Positions 10,988 to 21,165 of a stretch of 64,000 nucleotides of DNA are shown piece by piece. Every line of letters begins with the position of its first letter. The stretch's first letter is position 1. Under the pieces are notes generated by a model. It ran no database searches, had not been told where the DNA came from, and saw only the letters and a program-made list of their open reading frames with translations. This DNA is from Chaenocephalus aceratus (lineage: Eukaryota > Chordata > Actinopteri > Perciformes > Channichthyidae). The stretch is taken from assembly GCA_023974075.1 (NCBI GenBank), contig JAMFTG010000068.1:337501-401500 (forward strand), given 5' to 3'. The translations under genes and the position numbers were made by a program.

Positions 10988-11404
10988 GTGAGGCACTTTG
11001 ATAACCAGTCAGGGAGACTTTAGCTGTTTTAAAATGTGCTTTTAAGGTGATATGCATCAGGCTGTTGTCTTACATCAACATGACTTTCCCTTTTTTAATA
11101 TTATGCAAAAGGAAATGAAAGCTGCCTCATCGACTGTTTTTGTTAGGATGCTAAATGCTAGTGGTGCTAAACTAGTTTGTTTTTGATTGATTCCCATTTG
11201 CTTTCCTCTCGTCCTTCCCTGTATGGACTATGTATAAACAGCTGAAGGTGGTAGAAAGAGTGTGAATAAGGCTATCTAATTACATTTCCGTCAACTTGCT
11301 CGTACGTGTCAACCTACCTGATTCTGATTCTTTTAAAACGCAGTTAGATAAAACATGCAACGTGTAAACATGGCGTCTCTCAGTAACATCTCTTCCTCTC
11401 TCAG

Positions 11405-11659
11405 TTCTCCACGCTCTACATCATCTCCTTCGTGGTCATCATGGTGGGCTTCGTCATGTTTAACGCCATCCCGACGTACACAGCTCTGCCGGGGTCCGGG
11501 TCCAACGAGGAGAACCCCCCCGAGGAGGAGGAGAGCTCCTCAGATCGGCTGCTTTCTGCAGGACCAGAGGCTCATAGAGAGCCAGAGAGAAGAGACACTA
11601 AGAGGGGCGAGACCCAGAGACCCTCAGAGACCCCCACCCTGGAGACGCTCTGTGAGTGA
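11405..11659 (+). CDS. slc35f2: SLC35F-type transporter, last coding exon
   Basis: Starts after CTCTCTCAG in phase 0 with FSTLYIISFVVIMVGFVMFN, the final membrane helix, then a cytoplasmic tail that is acidic (EENPPEEEESSS) and later charged (EAHREPERRD). Stop TGA at 11657-11659. The last part of the tail (from about 11611) lies in a segment that is tandemly duplicated downstream and runs into a (GAG)n tract, so the C-terminus has probably been replaced by repeat-derived sequence. SLC35F proteins are predicted transporters of the plasma membrane or endomembranes; substrate assignment for this copy is not possible. Confidence 0.65.
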   Translation, partial: FSTLYIISFVVIMVGFVMFNAIPTYTALPGSGSNEENPPEEEESSSDRLLSAGPEAHREPERRDTKRGETQRPSETPTLETLCE

Positions 11660-12040
11660 GGGAGGAAGAGGAGGAGGAGGAGGAGGAGGAGGAGGAGGAG
11701 GAGGAGGAGGAGGAGGAGGAGGAGAGGAGGAGGAGGAGGAGGAGGAGGAGGAGGAGACGACACTGCATTAGGTGTGTTCATACAGCAGGTCTCTGTGAAG
11801 AGGACTGCCTGCTCTCACCCTGTTACTAAGGGACTCCAAAGACAGAAAATTCACTCTATTTTACCCAGAGACCCTCAGAGACCCCCACCCTGCAGACGCT
11901 CGGTGAGTGAGAGAGGAGGAGGAGGAGGAAGACGAGGAGGAGGAAGAGGTGGTAGTACCAGAGAGACAGCAGCAGGTCGTGTTCATACAGCTGCTCCCAC
12001 CCTGTTACTAAGGGACTCCAAAGGCAGAAAAGTCATTATT
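11611..12040. repeat. Imperfect tandem duplication of about 250 bp
   Basis: ACCCAGAGACCCTCAGAGAC at 11611 recurs at 11862, followed in both copies by a G/A-rich tract, a GTGTTCATACAGC block and CACCCTGTTACTAAGGGACT (about 11817 and 11998). The first copy contains the stop codon and 3'UTR start of the transporter gene. Confidence 0.8.
11660..11760. repeat. (GAG)n pure purine tract
   Basis: About 100 bp of nearly uninterrupted G/A on the + strand, mostly GAG/GGA triplets, just 3' of the transporter stop codon, with mirror symmetry that could allow triplex (H-DNA) structure. A shorter related tract lies at 11908-11948. Confidence 0.9.
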
Positions 12041-12644
12041 TATATATCGAAGGAAGATGCTTCTATCGCCGCGTTATCTTCATTCCTAACTCCGGGTTTC
12101 CTCCCGTCAGACAGGAAGTTAATTTGTGCATTTTGAATATCACCGAAAACGACATCTCAACGGTTGCATCGACACATTCATTATCCCTCATTTTAAACAA
12201 TAACTTTTAAATAGACATTTAGTACACGGTACCAAGGGACATGATGACATGTTGTGGACCGTCAGACTCTTAATATTGTTTTGGACAATTTGCATCGAGA
12301 CATTTCCCATCCCTAGTTTAGATTTCATTATGCTTGTTTTTTTAGATATGTCAACATTTTGCATCGACATATTTTTAGTGGTTTTAGTTGTTATTTAGAC
12401 CCTCCAGAAAAACGCGGGCAAAAATCCTAGATTATGCGGGGTTTTATGTGATTTTATGCGGTGAAATTGCGGGTAAATTGCAAAATATGCGGAAAGTTGC
12501 GAAATATGCGGAAAAAAGAAATATTGGGATGTCTTATTTATTTATTCTCTCTCACACACAACCTGCCACTAACGTTAAAACCCCTTTACTATTCAATTAA
12601 ACACAATCAATGTTTATTTATTGTAAAAGCAATTGGGCTATTTT

Positions 12645-12646
<2 letters not shown>
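12041..12646. other. Non-coding, possible MITE fragment
   Basis: No gene seen. Around 12400-12515 a run with AAAACGCGGGCAAAAATCC and repeated ATATGCGG/TTGCG motifs resembles the end of a fish DNA transposon, but I see no matching second end. Confidence 0.35.

Positions 12647-12678
<32 letters not shown>
12647..12678. repeat. (CA)n microsatellite
   Basis: About 16 CA repeats. Confidence 0.95.
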
Positions 12679-12839
12679 CTCCGCCTCATTCTGTTTTCAT
12701 TTACTCGTTCGTGATCTGACCAGCTTCCATCTCGTAGGCTACTCACCTTTTATTTTTATTTTTATTTTTTTTATTGCTTTTTAATTAATTCTACCGTGTT
12801 GTGTAATGTTTATTTATACTGTTCATGCTCACTACTTGT

Positions 12840-12914
12840 AGCACTTCGGGATTTGAATTCAAATATGAAGTGCTTTATAAATGGAACCCATTATTATTAT
12901 TATTATTATTATTA
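12840..12914 (+). mobile_element. Retroelement 3' tail with (ATT)n
   Basis: GAAGTGCTTTATAAATGGAA followed by (ATT)8-9, the usual 3' end of a fish SINE/LINE. The body upstream is not recognisable. Confidence 0.5.
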
Positions 12915-13700
12915 CCACTACTGCAAGGCAAGTTTGATATAGCCCCTGGTTATCCAACTGTTATTTTGTGTCCATGACATGGAAGCTATTGAAAAGAGAC
13001 TTCTTAATACAAATTGAAAAAATTGCATACAATTTAAAAAGAAACACTCAAATCCAATACAAGAGGTGTGTCTGTTTTGTCCAGTGTTGTTATCTGGTAT
13101 AGATTTGGGAGTCACTGACACATGACATGGAAGCTAATTTGACTATTTAACAAAAGATACTTAATTTGCATTACATTATTTGTAACAATATAAGGTGGAC
13201 TAAAACCAAACATAAAGAAGTGTGTTCTTCTTGTCCAGTGTATGAATACAATGCTGCATTGATTTTGAGTCATTGGGTCAATGTCATGTTTTATAAAAAT
13301 AATTATTAAAAAAATCTTAAATTATAGAAGCACTACAATCCAATTAAAAGAGATGTGTGTTTTTAAATCATATCCTGTAATTATTTGGAGACACTAGGTC
13401 ACATGAGTTATGAAGAATATAAATACAACATTCAGTGAGACTGTTATTAAAAACACTGCATTAGAAGAGAGCTTGCTTCTCTTTGACTTTCTCTTTAACC
13501 CAAACCGCTGAAGCAAAACCTCCAGAGTTAAGGTGTGTGGCATCAGTTACCGTGGCAATGTCAGGAGTGAAAAGGAGCACACCCCACAGGAAATGAAAAC
13601 TACCAAAACGTCACAAAAACAACTAAATCCTCTCAAGGGAATATCCAAACCTGGGTGTAGTAAACGTCTGATCACGATTAGACAAAGAATAGAGATTATA
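12915..13700. other. AT-rich non-coding DNA
   Basis: No gene or named element recognised. A loose repetition is visible (CATGACATGGAAGCTA at about 12973 and 13122; TGTGTGTTT/TCTTGTCCAGTGT at about 13064 and 13226), suggesting an old, diverged tandem duplication. Confidence 0.35.
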
Positions 13701-13926
13701 GCCAATAGAGAGGCGAAGCCCCTCCCCTTCCGGCGGAGCTCCATGGGAACTTATTTCGGAAAAATTATGTATTGAAGTCAATGGAGAGAGAAAGATTATC
13801 TTTCGATCCCGTTTGAATTGTGCCATGAATTACACATATGATGTTTGTCAATTTAAAAGATAATTTTGAAAGTCAAAAAACTTAAAATGTGAAGTAACAC
13901 TTTGTTTGTGTGAAACCGCTCAATGA

Positions 13927-13946
13927 ACTACATCTCCCATCATGCA
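13927..13946 (+). promoter_or_regulatory. ZNF143/STAF-like motif, forward
   Basis: ACTACATCTCCCATCATGCA is a close match to the SBS motif bound by ZNF143 (ACTACAATTCCCAGCATGC-type), usually found at promoters. It lies in the centre of the palindromic element and may be its own promoter. Confidence 0.55.
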
Positions 13947-14111
13947 CCACACACCCAGACGGCCGTCACGTTGGAACATTTCACTTCTTTCTTTCAGAAC
14001 GAGGCGGAAAGTATTAAAAGAGGTGGAAATCACTCCAAGTCTGGGCGCGTTGAGAGCTGTACATACACACAGGGGGAGTTAGTCGGTTCGTGAGAGCCAG
14101 CATGCAGGACC

Positions 14112-14131
14112 GGGACTCTGGGATTTGTAGT
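14112..14131 (-). promoter_or_regulatory. ZNF143/STAF-like motif, reverse
   Basis: Read on the minus strand, ACTACAAATCCCAGAGTCCC again matches the SBS core. Together with 13927-13946 it makes a divergent pair about 185 bp apart. Confidence 0.5.
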
Positions 14132-14513
14132 CTTTCTAATTGCGTATTTTCATAGTCTTATATTTCAACAGTTTTACAACAAACTGTGACTTTTTTTACA
14201 TGGAAATGTTTTTTAAGATTGACAAACATCATGTGTGTAATTCGTGGCACAATTCAAACGGGATCGAGAGATAATCTTTCTCTCTCCATTGACTTCAATA
14301 CATACTTTTTCTGAAATAAGGTCCCATGGGGCGGAAGTAGAAGGGCGGGACTTCGCCTCTCTTGGTCTACATCTGTCTTGTAACTTTTCCGGTGTGTAAA
14401 AATAAAGACTGCTTCCGGAGGCGGGAACTGTGGCTATGTAGGTTTTATACTCAAATTGAAGCAAAATATGTATTAGTATTAAATATTGTGTTTCCCCTTT
14501 CCCCCCACAATAG

Positions 14514-14944
14514 ATGTTGGCCAATACTCTGGAGCCTCACAGGGCAGAGAGCAGCCCTGTGAGCTGAGATCCAGGCTGGAACAGGAAATACTAGAACCGT
14601 TGCCCAAAAAACCTAAAGAAGAGCCAATTGAGTATGACATAAGTCAGGTATCGGAACCACAAGAAGGACTGGGGGAAGTAGATAACTGTATAAGCACAGA
14701 TTGTGTAAAGAATGAAACAGAAGAAGACGTAAGCATGCCCTGTATCACTGATTCATTCCACATGACGGTGATTGAGTTCAGACCGGACTCATCAGGCGCT
14801 CTCGAGCCTGGACAGGAGGAGAACTGCTTCCCGTCGGTCTCAGGTGCGATCACAGATAACCCACAGCTACACGAACGTGAACAAAGCACAAGTCAAAGTC
14901 TGGAACTTCAAAAACCTGACACATTGTCAACTAAAAATGTAACG
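14514..14944 (+). CDS. Acidic unrecognised exon of the decayed transposon
   Basis: An open exon after TTCCCCCCACAATAG (AG at 14512-14513) that ends at AATGTAACG before GTAAGC (donor at 14945). It encodes about 143 residues, rich in Glu/Asp/Ser with no hydrophobic core: LEPLPKKPKEEPIEYDISQ, then VKNETEEDVSMP, then ELQKPDTLST. Such acidic linkers commonly sit between a THAP or other zinc-finger exon and the catalytic exon of fish DNA transposons. It lies 0.85 kb before the YqaJ exons on the same strand and may be spliced to them. I do not recognise a specific domain and do not assign a function. Confidence 0.45.
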
Positions 14945-15287
14945 GTAAGCTTGTTTTGATGCCTTAGATGTTATTGTTTACATGATTGTCCTAATGTTTG
15001 TTCAATGTGATTGAGCATGGGTTACTTTTGGAAGATTCTTTTTGTGTAGATTTGAAAATGTGTTTCAAAACTGCTACCGTCTTTTAACTCTAAACAAATC
15101 TACGTTAGGGTACAAAAAAATAACCTGAACCCGAACCTTAGATTTGTCTCAATCAAGCCCAGCTTATTAACTCAGTACACTTTTATTTTCCATCTCTTTC
15201 CTAATATTGACTGCCAAAACCATCCACACTCTTACTGCAACAATAAGACTGCCACGACATGATGGATATATAGTAGTTTCTTTAATA

Positions 15288-15445
15288 CATTGCATTTAGC
15301 TGACGCTTTTATCCAAAGCGACTTACAATAAGTGCATTCGACCAGGAAGATACAAACTAGAAGAAAACAGAATCATAAAAGTCCATCAGGTTTCTTAGAG
15401 CCACAACATTTCAAGTGCTACTCAACTGGCTTTAGATAAGCCAGT
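15288..15445. repeat. Conserved teleost dispersed repeat
   Basis: Contains TTTAGCTGACGCTTTTATCC and AAAGCGACTTACAATAAGTG, a wording found very widely in fish genomes as part of an interspersed repeat. No coding content. Confidence 0.7.
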
Positions 15446-15755
15446 CCTTTGTTAGTATTCGGGGATGCAAACTTGTCACCTTTCGGCGAAATTCGCCATT
15501 TTGAATCCAAAATAGGTCGTTTGTGTGATTCATGTCGATCTGCAATAAAAATATTGTTTGGGGTATGGGGGGGTCTGGGACCCGGAGGAATCTGCGGGCC
15601 GCCAGCTGTTATGTGCCATCATCAGCATGGTGTTCTTTTTATAATGAAGCGCAGGCTGTGTGCTCGAGTCTTCCTGTCGCTCTGCTCATGGATGGATAGA
15701 GAGGCGAAGTCCCGCCCATCTACTTCCGACCCATGGGACTTTATTTCGGAAAAAA
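15446..15755. repeat. Repeat fragments including a third palindrome arm
   Basis: 15452-15560 (CACCTTTCGGCGAAATTCGC) looks like a DNA-transposon end. 15698-15755 repeats the arm of the palindromic element (GAGAGGCGAAGTCCCGCCC, CCATGGGACTTTATTTCGGA). Its position immediately before the YqaJ exons suggests that copies of the same family nested here. Confidence 0.5.
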
Positions 15756-15795
15756 CATTTCAATTAATTTGACAATTCTTTTGTGTAATTAACAG

Positions 15796-16934
15796 GGTGT
15801 GAAACCAGGCAGAGTGAGTGACATGGTGTTCACTTCCACTAAGCCAAAGCAGTTTACAGTTGCTGACGGTGTAAGGTAATATCTATCGTCCTAAGTAATT
15901 GTATGTCGCCTGCTACAACTTTGTGATTGTTGTCTGAGTGTAAAATTGTTCTTAAAGTCCTAATTATCATGTAAACATGTTCAAAGGAGTACACGTTACA
16001 AGGCCGTGCGGGGGGCGCTGCCAGACCCAGATGTCCTCAGTCAGCGAGGCATACAAGGACTTCTCAGCAGACATCGCACCACTGATCACCACCATGGCTA
16101 TAAGTGTGGACGTGCCACTGGTTAACTCCACCTTTGGAAAAGTTCAGGAAGGCAGCCCAATCTCAAACCAGCACCCACTACCTCTTAGCCGGGTTATAGT
16201 GTGTCACCCAGATGCCCCTCCACCACCACCTCTACCTGTGGATGGCTATAGGCCGGAGCCTACCACCTGTGAGTTTGTGGGCAGTCACCAACAGCACCTC
16301 CATCTACTGTCACTTGCGACAACATTGCTCATGGCAAGGAACATCGAGGTGGCCACAAGGGAGCAGAGCGACAGTGGTGGAATGGCACCGTGTTAGGGAG
16401 GCCAAGAGTAACTTCTTCCGTTTCAGGGAAGTATGCCATGTTCGAGGTCAGAGTTCGGCTGAAAACCTGGCTCAACGGATTCAGGAGGGAGTGGCGCAAA
16501 CGGCGTCAATGAAGAGGGGACTGGCACTGGAACCGGTTGCCATCCAGGAATACTGCCGGATTAAAAACACCAACGACTGGCCGTGTGGGTTTGTCATTCA
16601 CCCAGATGCCCCCTGGTTAGGGTCATCTCCTGACGGTCTGGTGTTTGACCCAACTGAGAGCCCACCTTTTGGACTTGTAGAAATAAAATGCCCAAATGTG
16701 AAAAGTTATGTGGACTGTAGCTACTTAAAAATGCAAAGTGGCACATTAAAACTGAAGCAGTCTCATAGCTACTATTGGCAGGTGCAAGGCCAGCTCCTAC
16801 TCACAGGGATGGAGTGGTGCGATCTCGTAGTTGTTGCAGAGGAGGATATCCTTATACAACGTATCTGCAGAGACTGCGAGGTGGCTGCAACCATTAGGGA
16901 GAAGGGAGATTATTTTTATTTTTACATGGACTGA
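15796..16934 (+). pseudogene. YqaJ-type nuclease of an ISL2EU-like DNA transposon, frameshifted
   Basis: Two exons, 15796-15875 (phase 0 in, GTAATA donor) and 15987-16934. The second contains the YqaJ/lambda-exonuclease-like core: VCHVRGQSSAENL, MKRGLALEPVAIQEY, PWLGSSPDGLVFDP and GLVEIKCPN (the catalytic Asp ... Glu-x-Lys), then YYWQVQGQLLLTG. Stop TGA at 16932-16934. The frame is broken at about 16035 and about 16375: residues such as SEAYKDFSADIAPLITTMA and NSTFGKVQEGSPISNQHP lie in a different frame from the catalytic part. YqaJ-fold nucleases are the second protein of ISL2EU-type transposons, common in fish. A convergent transposase fragment follows on the other strand at 17.6-17.84 kb. 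Dead copy. Confidence 0.7.
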
Positions 16935-17559
16935 TATGCACTACATTAGTGTACCACACTACATCACACTATACATTACTGATCTAACATGAATATTTTC
17001 CTGTATATAGTTCTTTAATAGCTAAAACCAGAACCAAGTGTGCTCTATAAGTAAAAAGATCCTTTACTCAAAGGACCGATGTGAGGAAGAAAGGGGTGTT
17101 TATTGGCAGACATTTAATGTCATATGGAGTATGCTCTTTAGTCTATACTCACCTACAACGAATGGCTCACTACTCAACTTACTCAATAGTTATCCATTAA
17201 CAAAAGTTGTGGATGCTAACTAACTTATCTTGCGTTGATACAACACTCTTTTAGAGGAAATGTTGGAAATGCACACATTATATATATTTGTTGCATCTAC
17301 TTTCTGGATATTGTACATCTGTTCCTCTGTTATATAAGTTATATAAACTAGCATTACTTAAATATGCAGAGACTAATTGAAATGTTTAAATATGTATTCC
17401 CTCCCCGATATAACATCAACCTATGTTTTATAAAAGTGTATTAAATTAATCTGTAAAATGTTATCATATTGTGGATTTATTAAATTATGTATTTTTGTAT
17501 AATATGTGTTATTTATGGTGCGTTTGTTTTGAGGATATGATTCGTTAGTACCTAAACAT
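16935..17559. other. AT-rich region between convergent transposon genes
   Basis: No gene seen; many stops in every frame. Probably the shared 3'UTR space of the two convergent transposon genes. Confidence 0.4.
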
Positions 17560-17844
17560 AGTATGGTATAACTGCTTTTTGTAATGACCACAATGAAATA
17601 CACAATTGGTTTTGGAGCAGGAAATGTTTTAATCGTTGCTGCCCAGGCTTGCCCAAGCTCCAGTGGTCCGTTCTGGTAGTTGACCGGAAGGCAAGCCACG
17701 TTGAAAGCTCCTCAATGCTTCCACACACAGACAGTGGCATGGCTTTGTCAAAGAGTGTGTTCTCTTTGAGCCTTCTGATGCACCTCTCCCCCACCCGCCG
17801 GAGTTCATAGACGCCATCTTGTGCACAGAGCCTATACCAATCAC
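17560..17844 (-). pseudogene. Transposase C-terminal exon of an ISL2EU-like element
   Basis: Minus-strand exon opening after an AG acceptor (17845-17846 on +). It reads GDWYRLCAQDGVYELRRVG, then RLKENTLFDKAMPLSVCGSI, and after a frame slip near 17690 LPVNYQNGPLELGQAW. This matches the C-terminal wording I recall from DDE transposases of the Harbinger/ISL2EU group (KENxLFDxxxPLS ... NYQNGPL). The slip leaves it without a continuous frame. It converges with the YqaJ gene and is probably the transposase of the same element. Confidence 0.55.
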
Positions 17845-18117
17845 CTGGACATTTTTCCTTTCAAAGGTTTTAACCCAGTCAGCACATATTAATATTAGAG
17901 ATTACAGCTTGCTGCAAAAAGGAGGTGGTTGAGGAGTCCTAGTGTAATAATAATCAGAAGGTATTAATAAGGAGTGTTGTTTTTGTAATTATAGGCCATA
18001 GTAGAACAATAATGTCGTTGTTAGCTAATGAATGTTCCATGCTGAACAACGGCAACATGACAACGTTTCCATTGGTCCCTCTTCTTTAGAGAAGACCAGG
18101 AAGTGATGGATACACGG
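17845..18117. other. Non-coding spacer
   Basis: Nothing recognisable beyond probable intron or flank of the decayed transposase. Confidence 0.4.
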
Positions 18118-19305
18118 AAAGAAGTAGAAAGTACAGGTATGTGAGTTCAACATGTAAGAAGTATAAAGTACAGGTATTTGGGTTCAACATGTGAGAAGTA
18201 GAAAATACAGGTATTTGTGTTCAACATGTAAGAAGTAGAAAGTACAGGTATTTGTGTTCAAAATGTAAGAAGTAGAAAGTACAGGTATTTGTGTTCAAAA
18301 TGTAAGAAGTAGAAAGTACAGGTATTTGAGTTCAACATGTAAGAGTAGAAAGTACAGGTATTTGAGTTCAACATGTGAGAAGTAGAAAGTATAGGTATTT
18401 GGGTTCAACATGTGAGAAGTAAGAAAGTACAGGTATTGTGTTCAACATGTAAGAAGTAGAAAGTACAGGTATTTGTGTTCAACATGTAAGAAGTAGAAAG
18501 TACAGGTATTTGTGTTCAACCTGAGAGAAGTAGAAAGTACAGGTATTTGAGTTCAACATGTAAGAAGTAGAAAGTACAGGTATTTGTGTTCAACATGTGA
18601 GAAGTATAAAGTACAGTATTTGGGTTCAACATGTAAGAAGTAGAAAAGTACAGGTATTTGAGTTCAACATGTAAGAAGTAGAAAGTACAGGTATTTGAGT
18701 TCAACATGTAAGAAGTAGAAGTAAGGTGAGTAACATGTAAGAGTAGAAGTACAGGTATTTGAGTTCAACATGTAAGAAGTAGAAAGTACAGGTATTTGAG
18801 TTCAACATGTAAGAAGTAGAAGTACAGGTATTTGAGTTCAACATGTAAGAAGTAGAAAGTACAGGTATTTGGGTTCAACATGTAAGAAGTAGAAAGTACA
18901 GGTATTTGAGTTCAACATGAGAGAAGTAGAAAGTACAGGTATTTGGGTTCAACATGTAAGAAGTAGAAAGTACAGGTATTTGAGTTCAACATGTGAGAAG
19001 TAGAAAGTACAGGTATTTTAGTTCAACATGTGAGAAGTAGAAAGTACAGGTATTTGTGTTCAACATGTGAGAAGTAGAAAGTACAGGTATTTGAGTTCAA
19101 CATGTGAGAAGTAGAAAGTTACAGGTATTTGAGTTCAACATGTAAGAAGTAGAAAGTACAGGTATTTGAGTTCAACATGTAAGAAGTAGAAAGTACAGGT
19201 ATTTGAGTTCAACATGTGAGAAGTAGAAAGTACAGGTATTTGAGTTCAACATGTAAGAAGTAGAAAGTACAGGTATTTGTGTTCAACATGTAAGAAGTAG
19301 AACAA
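18118..19305. repeat. Minisatellite array 2, 37-bp unit, about 32 copies
   Basis: Same unit as array 1 (GAAGTAGAAAGTACAGGTAT + TTGNGTTCAAC + ATGT) with occasional unit deletions (around 18720-18750 and 18333). Ends in a fish repeat that itself contains AAGTACTTGTACT-like words (19306-19385). Confidence 0.95.
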
Positions 19306-19390
19306 TAAGTAGTGGAGTAAAGTACTGATACCAGAAAAATGTACTTAAGTACAGTAACAAAGTATTTGTACTCCATTACTTCCCCCTCTG
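19306..19390. repeat. Dispersed repeat end (AAGTACTTAAGTA-type)
   Basis: GTACTTAAGTACAGTAACAA followed by GTACTCCATTACTTCCCCCT is the terminus of a very common fish repeat. Pieces recur at 20690-20775, 22975-23010, 29660-29690 and 53195-53235. The 37-bp minisatellite unit may have arisen from it. Confidence 0.6.
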
Positions 19391-19436
19391 GTCCTGAACC
19401 AGCGTTTCTGATTATTCCTGTGTTTTCCTCCCTCAG

Positions 19437-19620
19437 GTGTTGGTGGTGGCCGAGGCGTACAGCTACAGTCCCGACTGGCCTCACATACATTTTGTTCCAT
19501 AAGGTTATGAGGTGTGATCCTGAGCGGTGACTTTTACCTGGAGGACTTCAAACACCTCCGCACCCTCACCTCCGCCCTGTTCGAGGACATCTGTAACGCT
19601 GTTCTCACCGCAAAGAATCA
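19437..19620 (+). pseudogene. Possible decayed exon, VWA-like
   Basis: After CTCCCTCAG the sequence encodes VLVVAEAYSYSPDWPHIHFV then a stop. In another frame, from about 19530, DFYLEDFKHLRTLTSALFED and ICNAVLT follow. The second part resembles the end of a von Willebrand factor A domain (DFxxLRxLxxxLFxDIC). The two parts need different frames and no neighbouring exon was found, so this is at best a stranded exon remnant. Low confidence. Confidence 0.3.
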
Positions 19621-20076
19621 AGCAGGGGGACAAGATTCAAGGCTTTTTGTAATTTGTACATAGCTACAGTGTAGATGTGTCAATTAAAATCATAGGTCAA
19701 GCCAGGCTCCTCCAACAGTGCAACATATAGGACATAAAACAGATAAATAGTGCAAGTAAATGCAGATAAAACAGAATAGAAACAAAGACTGTGACCGGAG
19801 GGAGGCTGCATGTGACATATCACTGTAAATAATACTCAGTGGACACGGACAGAGATAGTTAGTGTCTTTTAAAAACTGAATAAACAAATGGTAAAGCATA
19901 CTTTGAAGCAGAGTTGGAGTCCATCAAGAACCCTGTATTACTTTGAGGTACTTGTAATTCGCTTGGATATTTATATTTACGTCCACTGTATTCATTTGAC
20001 ACTAGTTACTTTTACATTTGAAATTGGGTTCAGTGACAGTTGCTCCAATTTAAAACTATGTACAAAAAGATAATGT

Positions 20077-20077
<1 letters not shown>

Positions 20078-20138
<61 letters not shown>
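20078..20138. repeat. (GT)n microsatellite
   Basis: About 30 GT repeats. Confidence 0.95.
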
Positions 20139-20140
<2 letters not shown>

Positions 20141-20149
20141 CTATATATA

Positions 20150-20690
20150 TTTGTTCCACGTCTGTCAGAAACACAGACCATTTCCAGTAATATCCTCGAG
20201 ACTTAGTCCCGCCCACAGGAGATGCGAGCGGAGGAGCCGAGGAGAGAGGAGGGGAATGAGAACTCCTCTCCTCTGAGCGGTCATTTTAAAGAGACGTCCA
20301 TTAATGATGACAGGAGGCAGCAGCCCTCTGTCTGATGAACGTGTTCATGATGACTTATATATTTACTTTGATTCATTCACAGTGCGGTATGATGAGGCAA
20401 TAACAGGCTACAGATGCGGACACACACACACACACGCACAAATATATATATGTATACATTTATATAAATATATACCATTTCAGAATCAAACAGAGCACTC
20501 TCATAATAACGTAACACTATCAGAAACTGGATATATCCCCCCCCCCCTCGAAATAAATTACGGCCAAACGTTTTATTTACAAGTATTGAAAGTAAGCAGA
20601 GGACACCACACCAACTGAGACCTGTCTGTCCGCTGCATCTACGCACACACTGTACCACACACACCTACACACTGTACAACACACACTGGT
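20150..20690 (+). repeat. Dispersed repeat family Y, copy 1
   Basis: Shares many blocks in the same order with 62930-63500: GACTTAGTCCCGCCCACAGG / GATGCGAGCGGAGGA, GAGAACTCCTCTCCTCTGAG, an AGTGCGGTAT block, a CA-rich piece, TGGATATATCCCCCCC, and CAACTGAGACCTGTCTGTCC. Copy 1 ends in a short CA-rich tail with two CACACTGTAC words; copy 2 ends in a long minisatellite built from that word. Probably a non-autonomous transposon; ends not defined. Confidence 0.7.
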
Positions 20691-21058
20691 ACTTTCACTA
20701 TATTTTGATGATAATACTTTTCTACTTTTACTTGAGTAACATTTTGAATGCAGGACTTTTACTGTAACAGAGTAACACTCTGTTACAGTACACCAATTTA
20801 GAACATTAAGAAAAAAAATGTTAAGTAACCTTTCATCATTCATCAAGAATTAACAGTAATAGGACGTTATGTTGATAATGTACTCACTAAACTTACAATT
20901 CATTTAACTTATTTTCTTCCAAAAGTTAATTATCCAAAGCCTCTGAACACCCCCCTCTATTTACATGTAATGGTTTGGTCCTGCCTCCAAACGCTGTGCA
21001 GCACCACCAGCACTTTCTAGCAGAGAGTGAGAGCATGTTAGGAGCAGGGATGCTAGTG
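20691..21058. other. Repeat fragments, no gene
   Basis: 20690-20775 is a piece of the AAGTACTT-type dispersed repeat (ACTTTTACTTGAGTAAC, TTTTGAATGCAGGACTTTTA). The remainder is unremarkable. Confidence 0.45.
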
Positions 21059-21165
21059 TGAATCAATCAATCAATGTTTATTTATAGCCCAATATCACAA
21101 ATGTTACATTTGTCTCAGTGGACTTCACAGTTTGTACAGAATATCAGTATGACAATACGACACAA
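21059..21165 (-). mobile_element. 5'-truncated L2 LINE tail
   Basis: Reverse complement of the last 105 or so bp of the 6.8-10.75 kb LINE: AATCAATCAATCAATGTTTA, then TAGCCCAATATCACAAATG and GTACAGAATATCAGTATGAC. An independent, heavily truncated insertion. Confidence 0.9.

Larger units (their letters stand above)
13707..14368. mobile_element. Palindromic DNA element with inverted arms of about 165 bp
   Basis: The left arm (13707-13870) and right arm (14210-14368) are inverted copies, both starting AGAGGCGAAG at the outer end and containing TATTGAAGTCAATGGAGAGA and TCGATCCCGTTTGAATTGTG. The unique centre (about 340 bp) carries two ZNF143-like motifs facing opposite ways. A third, partial copy of the arm end is at 15700-15755. 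The size and long terminal inverted repeats fit a non-autonomous DNA transposon, or the terminal/promoter part of the larger element that follows to 17.85 kb. No clean target duplication was found. Confidence 0.7.

Noticed and set aside
11572..11781. Poly-Leu/Pro minus-strand frame
   Set aside because: Antisense of the (GAG)n tract; no start context, splice signal or homologous domain.
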